Assembly (NCBI GenBank): GCA_946405485.1
Contig: CAMJHJ010000056.1
Coordinates: 1 to 12,042, forward strand
From: an uncultured Bacteroidales bacterium
GTDB lineage: Bacteria > Bacteroidota > Bacteroidia > Bacteroidales > UBA932
Direction: 5' to 3'
Length of the DNA stretch: 12,042 nt
Part shown: positions 7,301 through 12,042 of the stretch, in pieces
How positions within the stretch are numbered: position 1 is the first letter of the stretch
How the letters are laid out: every line of letters begins with the position of its first letter
Position numbers and translations under genes: made by a program
Notes under the pieces: model-generated
What the model saw: the letters and a program-made list of their open reading frames with translations, nothing else
What the model was told of the DNA's origin: nothing
Databases searched by the model: none

Positions 7301-9226
7301 ATGAAAACGGATATTTCCAATTTGACTCCAGAGGAGAAGCTGGATCTTCTTACGAAGGATTTCCTCGAGCGGGACGGCGACCATTTCGTCCGGATCCGCA
7401 AGGAGGGCCGGCTCGGATGGGAGGATACGCTCGCAGAGGATTCCGCCTACTCGGCTATGATCCTGAACCCGAAGAGCGACGAGGAACTGGTCAAGAACGC
7501 CTACCGGCTTGCCTGCCAGATGATCGTCGCGATGGACGCGCCTTTCAAGGTGAATGTCTACATCGACGCGGACCGCTCCTGCACGGACTCGCACAGCGTG
7601 TTCGTGGCGAGCAAGGTCCTCGATGACGAGGCGCTCACGATCGGTAAGCGGCTGGATGTTTTCCTGGGGCTGGCCATCCACGAAGGCAGCCATCTTCTGT
7701 ACACGGACTTCAACACGCTGCAGGATGAGGACAATCCGATCGTCCATCACCTTCAGAACATCCTGGAGGACGAGCGAATCGAGAGAGAGCTTGGACAGCG
7801 GAAGCCCGGACTGGCCAACTTCATCAAGTCCGTCAAGCAGTACCACTACGGGCGCTATCAGGAAACGATGGAGGAAAAGGATGAGGAAGTGCGGCTCAGC
7901 GCATTCGCTCGTTTATATAACGCCATTCTGAGTATCGTTCGCTATCCGTCCTCCCTGGATGCAGGAGATGCTGCCCATTTCGCGGATGCGCTCATCGAGA
8001 TCCGGGATTTGCTGGTCCCGTATCCGGAAACGACGAAGGAGTGCCTGGAGAAAGCAAGGGAGATTTACGAGATTATGAAACAGCGGCTTGAAGAGGAGCA
8101 GGAAGAGCAGGAGGAACAGCAGGGACAAGGCCAAGGACAGGAGTCACAAGAGCAGCAGAATCAGGAGCAGGGGCAGAATCAGAGATATGATAATCCGCAA
8201 TCAATGAGTGGGGGAGAATCGCAGCTACAGCCCGATCCGGGTGGAAGACAAGGTTCGAAACAACTGTCTGACGAGGATGTGGAAGCCCAGTTCCGGGACA
8301 TCGAGGATGCCTTGAACGAACTGTCGGCCGATCCGTCTCTTCCGGGAGAGAACAACCTTGATACCGACGATATGGCGGATGCTGCGGCCGATGATGGCGG
8401 CCTGCTTGCAAAGGAGTGCGAGGGTGCCCTGGAGCGGGGCTCAAGAAACGGGACCGTAGTCATCAAGCCCGAAGAGGATGCGGATGCCTATTCAGATTCG
8501 ATGGGCAGGATCCGGCGGTATATCCCGTCCGTCGCACAGGCGCTGCGATGCAACTGCACCGAATACTCGTACAATCTGACAGGGATGCGGAGCGGGCTGT
8601 TGGATACGAATAAACTGAGCGAGGCCCGCCAGGGTGTCCAGACCGTCTATGTCCGCAAAGGCGAGGTTCAGAGCGAGAAGGTGAGCGTCGCCCTGGTGAT
8701 CGACGAGTCTGGGTCGATGTGCGGTGTCCGAGAGCGACTCGCCCGCGATACGGCGGTACTCGTGAACGAGGCTGTCGGGAAGATTCCGAATGTAGGGCTG
8801 TACATCTACGGATACACCTCCTTCGGGGAGAAGAACATCGTGCGGAACTACCGGGAAGCGGATTACATCGGTAGGGGATATGGAATCGGCTCCGTTGGCT
8901 CATTTGGCGGAACACCGACGGCCGAGGCGATTCTCGAGGCGGCTGCCCGCATCAGGCGGCGGACCAAGGACCGAGCGCTGATGTTCATCGTCTCGGACGG
9001 ATGTGCAGAAGGTGGTGCACAGGCGGTTCGGAAGGCGACGGATGAGGTTCGCCGTGACGGATTCACTCCAGTCGGAATCAGCATCGCATCCTCGCTTCCG
9101 GAAAAGGAGCTGCGCTCTATGTATGACACATACATCGTGATGGACGAGATCGGCTCCCTGGCGTCGAGCCTCGGGAAGATTGTCAAGAAGGCCGTCCTGA
9201 AGGCGGCGGGGAGGACGGTGCGATGA
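7301..9226 (+). CDS. CobT-like protein with zincin (HExxH) region and C-terminal vWA domain
   Basis: Partner of the AAA+ ATPase, 641 residues in three parts. (1) An N-terminal region has HEGSH (127-131, an HExxH motif) followed by LLYTDF and NILEDERIE (153-161). Glu156 could be the third metal ligand, as in gluzincin-like putative metallopeptidases. (2) A Gln/Glu-rich linker lies at about 261-300. (3) The vWA domain has MIDAS residues in VIDESGSM (Asp468, Ser470, Ser472), GGTPT (Thr538) and VSDG (Asp566), all intact, so metal-dependent binding is likely. CobT has the same acidic linker and C-terminal vWA order. The protein probably receives ATP-driven conformational change from the MoxR-like ATPase and acts on an unknown target; whether it cleaves protein is inference. 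It overlaps the next gene by 4 bp (ATGA), showing an operon. Confidence 0.88.
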   Translation: MKTDISNLTPEEKLDLLTKDFLERDGDHFVRIRKEGRLGWEDTLAEDSAYSAMILNPKSDEELVKNAYRLACQMIVAMDAPFKVNVYIDADRSCTDSHSVFVASKVLDDEALTIGKRLDVFLGLAIHEGSHLLYTDFNTLQDEDNPIVHHLQNILEDERIERELGQRKPGLANFIKSVKQYHYGRYQETMEEKDEEVRLSAFARLYNAILSIVRYPSSLDAGDAAHFADALIEIRDLLVPYPETTKECLEKAREIYEIMKQRLEEEQEEQEEQQGQGQGQESQEQQNQEQGQNQRYDNPQSMSGGESQLQPDPGGRQGSKQLSDEDVEAQFRDIEDALNELSADPSLPGENNLDTDDMADAAADDGGLLAKECEGALERGSRNGTVVIKPEEDADAYSDSMGRIRRYIPSVAQALRCNCTEYSYNLTGMRSGLLDTNKLSEARQGVQTVYVRKGEVQSEKVSVALVIDESGSMCGVRERLARDTAVLVNEAVGKIPNVGLYIYGYTSFGEKNIVRNYREADYIGRGYGIGSVGSFGGTPTAEAILEAAARIRRRTKDRALMFIVSDGCAEGGAQAVRKATDEVRRDGFTPVGISIASSLPEKELRSMYDTYIVMDEIGSLASSLGKIVKKAVLKAAGRTVR

Positions 9227-9588
9227 ATGCGGAACAGTTCCTTGACAAGACGACGGACCCGGAAATCAAGATTCTGGCGTCGATGGTTTTCTCCCGGGAG
9301 GGAGACAACAGCGAGTCCGTAAAGAGGGCGCAGATGCTTCAAGACCTCAAACAACGGATGGAGACCGACATTGTCCATTTCTTCTATCGTAAGGGAGACG
9401 GCTCGCTCCGCAGCGCGTATGGGACCCGGGACCGCAACCTCATCCGCGAACATATGGGGGAGACCAAGAAGGAGGCTGATAAGGCCAAACCGATACGGAC
9501 CTTCACTTATTTCGACATCGGTCGGTGTGACTGGCGCTCGTTCCGACCGGAGTCTATTGACCGGCTCGACCTGGAATACGCCCTATGA
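9223..9588 (+). CDS. DUF2693-like small protein (SH3-like barrel)
   Basis: 121-aa soluble protein, third gene of the AAA+/vWA operon, with its ATG overlapping the vWA stop codon (ATGA). Residues 1-45 are helical and charged. Residues 50-108 carry the pattern of DUF2693/SH3-beta-barrel proteins common in Bacteroidales mobile DNA: VHFFYRKGDGSLRSAYGT (50-67), a short variable loop, then FTYFDIGRCDWRSFR (94-108). These small barrels are found in many plasmid and conjugative-element operons, but their biochemical role is not established. The translational coupling suggests that it acts with, or regulates, the ATPase-vWA pair. The N-terminal helical part is not usual for the stand-alone version and may be an adaptor. 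A computed profile search would settle the family. Confidence 0.75.
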   Translation: MNAEQFLDKTTDPEIKILASMVFSREGDNSESVKRAQMLQDLKQRMETDIVHFFYRKGDGSLRSAYGTRDRNLIREHMGETKKEADKAKPIRTFTYFDIGRCDWRSFRPESIDRLDLEYAL

Positions 9589-9720
9589 AAAACTGAACAG
9601 CAGGTATCCCTGAGGAGGGAAGTCCATTGTCCATTCGGACAGATTTCCTATACGCTATTGCCATTTCTGGCCCCCCTTGCCTCCTTCTGGAGGATACTTC
9701 CTTTCTGAAGAATGCCTGAC

Positions 9721-9747
9721 CCCGCACCTGCCCGGTGCGGGTTTTTT
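9721..9747 (+). terminator. Intrinsic terminator of the AAA+/vWA operon
   Basis: CCCGCACC (9721-9728), a 5-nt loop, GGTGCGGG (9734-9741), then six T (9742-9747). The stem is a perfect 8 bp, GC-rich, and sits about 130 bp after the stop codon of the 121-aa gene. A small hairpin CCTCC/GGAGG (9680-9693) precedes it. Confidence 0.88.
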
Positions 9748-9760
9748 CGTGCTTGTTCCG

Positions 9761-10227
9761 CCGGACCGGTCGGGAGGATGGCACGAGGCGAGTCGCCTCT
9801 TTGCCACCACGCCGGAGCCACCCTGCGTCCATCAGGCTGAGCCGGGCAAGCCCGCTCAGCTGTCCACTTCGCGACTCCCTGGTTTCACCAGGGATTGCCA
9901 AGCTCAGGGCACCACCCTGACCCCGTCACGCTCGTTTAGCCCGCAGGGTCCCGTCTCCGGCTCTCCCTCCCTCCGGGTGCCCACGGGATGCCTTCCCCAC
10001 AACTCCCACATCCTCCTGGGCGCAAGGACGCGGGAGCCGGTGGCGGGGCAGGAGTGCTTAAGCCCCACTCGCGTCTTCCCGGAGGTAAGCCGCTTTCGTT
10101 GTAGCGTCGCAATCCTTACCGCCTCCTGGGCGCCTCTCCCAGGAACTGGGGCCGGCGTTCCCTCCCGCGTTTGCACCCTTCGCACTAGGGGCCCCGGCAT
10201 CCCGTGGGCACCCGGTCCGGAGGACGG
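9761..10227 (+). ncRNA. Candidate large structured RNA (or structured DNA element)
   Basis: About 470 bp of GC-rich DNA with a series of strong hairpins: GAGGCG/CGCCTC inside GGCA/TGCC (9780-9805), GCTGAG-CGGG/CCCG-CTCAGC (9836-9860), a perfect 8-bp TCCCTGGT/ACCAGGGA with a 3-nt loop (9876-9894), and TCAGGG/CCCTGA (9904-9920). Then comes a long-range stem (9951-9992 with 10196-10227). Inside it lie GACGCG/CGCGTC (10027-10075), GGTAAG/CTTACC (10084-10120), TCCTGGG/CCCAGGA (10124-10144) and GGGGCC/GGCCCC (10148-10195). A nested, multi-branched layout closed by a long stem is what large structured RNAs look like. The strand is a guess; no clear promoter was found. I cannot match it to a known RNA family. 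Confidence 0.45.
9973..10215. repeat. Perfect 20-bp inverted repeat enclosing 203 bp
   Basis: The left arm CCGGGTGCCCACGGGATGCC (9973-9992) is the exact reverse complement of the right arm (10196-10215). Pairing resumes outside it: CCGTCTCCGG (9951-9960) with CCGGAGGACGG (10217-10227), with one bulged base. A second alternative exists: CCGGACCGG (9761-9769) is complementary to CCGGTCCGG (10212-10220). A 12-bp direct repeat CCTCCTGGGCGC occurs inside, at 10012-10023 and 10122-10133. Confidence 0.9.
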
Positions 10228-10281
10228 AAGCAGAATGCTATCTCCCTAATGGTAAACGATTCGACGCGACTTGCTGAAATT

Positions 10282-10299
10282 TGTAGTTTGAAAACTACA
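10282..10299. repeat. 8-bp inverted repeat, possible operator
   Basis: TGTAGTTT and AAACTACA are separated by GA, in lower-GC DNA about 165 bp upstream of the 87-aa gene. The near-zero spacer suits a dimeric DNA-binding protein better than an RNA hairpin. No regulator gene is visible in the window. Confidence 0.4.
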
Positions 10300-10464
10300 G
10301 CCATATTCAATGACCAGCCGAAAGCCACGCGACGAAGTATTGCTGCGAGGTCCGCCGCCCTTGTTCATACGGGCGGCCGCCTCCCAGCATCGGCAGACGT
10401 GACTGTTCAATTTCGCAAAAGGCGGCATTCCCACCTGATGTGAAGTTAAACACTCTAGAACCAC

Positions 10465-10728
10465 ATGATGAAAAACAACCTGAACGAACTTGTAATGGAG
10501 ATTCTTTCCATTTCTTGCTCTTTGGTCAAGGCAATTGACCGCTATGAAGAAACCAAACACAACCTCGGTATCGGCCCAACGCCAATCAGTGATGCCCGTG
10601 CCAGCGCACTGATTGTAGCCAACTTGGCTGCGCTAGAGCTGGTTGATGACGGTTCAATCCTGGATATGGACATCCTGTCCGATCAAGCTCGCGACCTGTT
10701 GAAGACGCTTGGCGTCGATGCAGAGTAA
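10465..10728 (+). CDS. Small helical protein of unknown function (87 aa)
   Basis: I do not recognise this protein. The 87 residues look fully helical and mildly acidic, without a signal peptide or membrane segment. There are two amphipathic blocks: about 3-30 (NNLNELVMEILSISCSLVKA) and about 40-87 (ISDARASALIVANLAALELV, then DILSDQARDLLKTLGVDAE). It resembles a small adaptor or DNA-binding helper in size only. The first of two adjacent ATG codons is taken as the start; Met2 (10468) is equally possible. An intrinsic terminator begins 10 bp after the stop, which supports a real monocistronic gene. Codon use is more AT-rich than in the AAA+/vWA operon, hinting at a different history. Its leader resembles that of the AAA+ gene (GAAGTTAAA, then CCACATGA over the start). 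Confidence 0.7.
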   Translation: MMKNNLNELVMEILSISCSLVKAIDRYEETKHNLGIGPTPISDARASALIVANLAALELVDDGSILDMDILSDQARDLLKTLGVDAE

Positions 10729-10737
10729 CTCTTTCCG

Positions 10738-10772
10738 GCGGACGGCCCCCTCAGGAGCCGTCCGCTTTTCTT
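10738..10772 (+). terminator. Intrinsic terminator of the 87-aa gene
   Basis: GCGGACGGC (10738-10746), a 10-nt loop, GCCGTCCGC (10757-10765), then TTTTCTT. The stem is a perfect 9 bp and the hairpin begins 10 bp after the stop codon. Confidence 0.9.
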
Positions 10773-10814
10773 CCCAAAATCGGGAGGATTTATTCGTGTG
10801 ATCCTGTGATTTGC

Positions 10815-10849
10815 AAAAAAGACAGCCAACTCGAAAGGGTTGGCTGTCT
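10815..10849 (-). terminator. Intrinsic terminator on the minus strand
   Basis: An 11-bp perfect stem (10820-10830 with 10839-10849), with T6 on the minus strand from 10820 to 10815. There is no T-run on the plus-strand side, so it works in the minus direction. It could also block antisense transcripts from beyond the lipoprotein gene. Confidence 0.8.
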
Positions 10850-10928
10850 GCAGACGGGCCTGGGCGTCAAATGACGCAATTCTTCACGTAGTCTCCATTA
10901 TAAAAGAAAGCAGACTATCATAAATGAA
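10815..10928 (-). ncRNA. Candidate small RNA with its own terminator
   Basis: A minus-strand transcript of about 115 nt can be drawn from a promoter at 10941-10934 to a terminator at 10849-10815. The terminator is AGACAGCCAAC/GTTGGCTGTCT (11 bp perfect, 8-nt loop), followed on the minus strand by TTTTTT. Two more hairpins lie in between: TAGTCT/AGACTA (10889-10894 and 10912-10917) and GCGTCA/TGACGC (10864-10869 and 10872-10877). No protein gene on the minus strand could use this terminator, because the gene to the right is on the plus strand. No start codon with a meaningful frame was seen in it. Function and targets are unknown. Confidence 0.5.
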
Positions 10929-10933
10929 CTTTG

Positions 10934-10964
10934 CAAATATAGCATTTTTTGAAAGATAGATAAA
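10934..10964 (-). promoter_or_regulatory. Promoter of the candidate small RNA
   Basis: On the minus strand, TATATTTG (10941 to 10934) matches TAnnTTTG exactly. TTTA (10964 to 10961) matches three of four bases of the -33 TTTG box at the standard 19-bp spacing. Confidence 0.5.
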
Positions 10965-10983
10965 GATGTTTTTGCCAAATACC

Positions 10984-11015
10984 GTTGCAAATATGGGGTG
11001 ATTTTGCTAAATTTG
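10984..11015 (+). promoter_or_regulatory. Promoter of the lipoprotein gene
   Basis: TAAATTTG (11008-11015) matches the Bacteroidetes -7 box TAnnTTTG. GTTG (10984-10987) is a three-of-four match to the -33 box with 20 bp between. Transcription would begin near 11022, shortly before the start codon at 11037. AGAGG just downstream (11023-11027) could act as a ribosome site for that start, leaving a very short leader. Confidence 0.5.
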
Positions 11016-11036
11016 ATAGACGAGAGGTGTTAATTG

Positions 11037-12042
11037 ATGGGCCCTTTCGCTGTACGGACTATGAGAAGGCGCTTCGTTCGGTTCGCGGCGTTCTTCGCCG
11101 CTATCATCGCAATCAGTACGGCCGTGTCCTGTAACAAGGATACGGGGCCCGCTGTTGTCGATAAGCCCGCATACGCGCTGTCTTTGGGCGAGATTCCAGT
11201 CTCTTTTGGTGAAGGTGAAGCCATCACCGTGTCCATCCCCATCATCACCGACGCGCCGGATTCGGAGATTGAGTTGGCTGATGTTCCAGCCTGGATCAAC
11301 GCCTATGTTAAGGAAGGCACTGTCGTGCTGAAAATCGCCGAGAACAATACGGTCGATGCGCGGAGCCAGACCATCACCGTACGATTGAAGGACGGCTCTA
11401 AGTCGCAGCGAATTGAGATTGTTCAGGACTGGCATCTGGTCAATGGTGAAGGAATGGTCAAGTTCAAGGACCGCGCCTTCAAGAAGGCTGTGCTCGAAGC
11501 CTGGGACACCAACCATGACAACGACATCTCCCCGGAAGAGGCGCTCGCTGCCGATGCCGTCGAGGCGGTGGGGAAGGGAATCAAGGACATCAGTGGCATC
11601 GAGTCGTTCCTGAACATCGGCAAGATCGACCTCCGGGACAACGACATCGAGGACGGCTCCCTCACCGCCAACCACCCGTACCTCCATTGGCTTGACCTGG
11701 TGGGGAACAAGCATCTCAAGACGTTCGACACCCGCGGCTGTACCATCTACTTCGACCATTGCGAGTTCGACGTAAACGACGACCTCCTCTACTACTGCTG
11801 GCGCCGTCAGGTGAACGTCAACGGCATGCACGAGGACGGCACCTTCATCGATTACAACAACGAACACGCCAAGCACGTCAAGGACGGGCGAGAGACAACC
11901 GACTGGTCCCGTCACACCCGCCTCGTCCAGCTGAACCAGCACACCAAGGGCGAAGGCAAGTTCAAGGTCAACTTCACCGGCCTCGGCTACATCGACGTCG
12001 ACCTGGAGGACGGCTCCTTCGACCGCATCATGCGCGAGGGCT
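11037..12042 (+). CDS. Surface lipoprotein with BACON, EF-hand and LRR-like parts (3' end off window)
   Basis: Partial gene; 335 codons are visible and the frame is open to the right edge. A basic N-terminus and hydrophobic helix end in STAVSC (Cys32), a relaxed lipobox, so the protein is probably lipidated and exported. Residues about 46-130 fit a BACON domain: an aromatic/beta start, PAWINAY, then ENNTVDARSQTITVRL and the closing IEIVQ. Residues 157-168 (DTNHDNDISPEE) form a canonical EF-hand-type calcium loop (Asp157, Asn159, Asp161, Asp163, Glu168). Residues about 180-245 (IKDISGIESFLNIGKIDLRD, LHWLDLVGNKHL) resemble irregular leucine-rich repeats. Such proteins are cell-surface binding proteins in Bacteroidetes; the ligand is unknown. 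Met1 is preferred because of AGAGG upstream; Met9 (11061) is an alternative. It is likely independent of the conjugation genes. Confidence 0.82.
   Translation, partial: MGPFAVRTMRRRFVRFAAFFAAIIAISTAVSCNKDTGPAVVDKPAYALSLGEIPVSFGEGEAITVSIPIITDAPDSEIELADVPAWINAYVKEGTVVLKIAENNTVDARSQTITVRLKDGSKSQRIEIVQDWHLVNGEGMVKFKDRAFKKAVLEAWDTNHDNDISPEEALAADAVEAVGKGIKDISGIESFLNIGKIDLRDNDIEDGSLTANHPYLHWLDLVGNKHLKTFDTRGCTIYFDHCEFDVNDDLLYYCWRRQVNVNGMHEDGTFIDYNNEHAKHVKDGRETTDWSRHTRLVQLNQHTKGEGKFKVNFTGLGYIDVDLEDGSFDRIMREG

Larger units (their letters stand above)
9589..10464. other. 876-bp stretch with no convincing gene
   Basis: The first 160 bp hold two small hairpins (9628-9641 and 9680-9693) and the operon terminator. 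From about 9761 to 10227 the DNA is very GC-rich and dense in inverted repeats (separate entry). From 10228 to 10464 composition drops to a mixed level. That part holds an 18-bp palindrome-like TGTAGTTT-GA-AAACTACA (10282-10299) and a 7-bp hairpin GCCGCCC/GGGCGGC (10354-10360 and 10371-10377). Open frames here (190 aa plus, 98 aa minus) have proline-, arginine- and serine-rich translations without domain character and ignore the hairpins, so I do not call them genes. Confidence 0.7.
10729..11036. other. 308-bp intergenic region with two terminators and two promoters
   Basis: No protein gene is visible. The left part holds the plus-strand terminator of the 87-aa gene. The middle holds a candidate minus-strand small RNA, and the AT-rich right part holds its promoter and the promoter of the lipoprotein gene. 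The octamer TTTGCAAA occurs at 10810-10817 and 10930-10937, and TTGCAAATAT occurs twice (10931-10940 and 10986-10995). Confidence 0.7.

Noticed and set aside
6037..9226. Cobaltochelatase CobS/CobT
   Set aside because: The architecture is similar, but there is no cobN or other cobalamin gene, the context is a conjugative element, and the N-terminal HExxH region points elsewhere.
9951..10227. Small non-autonomous transposon (MITE) bounded by the inverted repeats
   Set aside because: No matching target-site duplication was seen at the arm ends, and the interior is full of strong hairpins. Still possible, but less likely than structured RNA.
9736..10230. Group II intron without a reading frame
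   Set aside because: GTGCG occurs at 9736 but belongs to the terminator stem, and no domain V hairpin with its AGC triad was found.
9677..10249. 190-aa plus frame and 98-aa minus frame in the structured region
   Set aside because: Proline-, serine- and arginine-rich composition without domains. The plus frame starts before the terminator and reads through it. The inverted repeats explain the region better.
11007..11942. 311-aa open frame on the minus strand opposite the lipoprotein
   Set aside because: The plus frame has a signal peptide, lipobox, BACON pattern and EF-hand loop; the minus frame has no recognisable features.
1..12042. CRISPR arrays, tRNA or rRNA genes, insertion sequences
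   Set aside because: No regularly spaced repeats, no tRNA cloverleaf or rRNA signatures and no transposase frame were seen on either strand.

Overview
The window looks like part of an integrated conjugative element, or a related mobile element, from a fairly GC-rich member of the Bacteroidota (Bacteroidales-like). Three things point there. A gene run in the order traE-traF-traG-traI-traJ is specific to Bacteroidetes conjugative transposons of the CTnDOT type. Promoter boxes match the Bacteroidetes sigma-ABfA consensus (TAnnTTTG) rather than TATAAT. The right edge carries a BACON-type surface lipoprotein, a domain typical of this phylum. The species cannot be named from the sequence alone.

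Left half (11-5699, minus strand): a tightly packed type IV secretion operon read right to left. It holds a small membrane-anchored protein (144 aa), TraE (DUF4134), TraF (DUF4133), the TraG/VirB4 ATPase, a TraI/VirB5-like protein and the TraJ/VirB6-like channel protein. From traE to traJ the gaps are only 2-7 bp. A TAnnTTTG promoter lies at 5761-5768. The TraI-like protein is odd: it ends in a two-helix module that resembles TraE.

Middle (5700-9588): a 337-bp divergent intergenic region with several hairpins, then a plus-strand operon. The operon encodes a MoxR/CobS-like AAA+ ATPase, a 641-aa protein joining an HExxH zincin-like region to a C-terminal von Willebrand A domain with an intact MIDAS, and a DUF2693-like small protein. 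It looks like a MoxR-vWA conflict or chaperone module carried beside the transfer genes. A strong terminator follows at 9721-9747.

Right (9589-12042): 876 bp with no convincing gene. Its GC-rich core (about 9761-10227) is packed with hairpins and closed by a perfect 20-bp inverted repeat, so it may be a large structured RNA. Then come an 87-aa gene of unknown function with its own terminator, a candidate small RNA on the minus strand (about 10815-10928) with promoter and terminator, and the start of a lipoprotein with BACON, EF-hand and leucine-rich-repeat-like parts that runs off the window.

The transfer genes would build the mating pore. The AAA+/vWA operon and the structured RNA region are the accessory parts whose role is open. 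All similarity statements rest on reading motifs by eye, not on searches.
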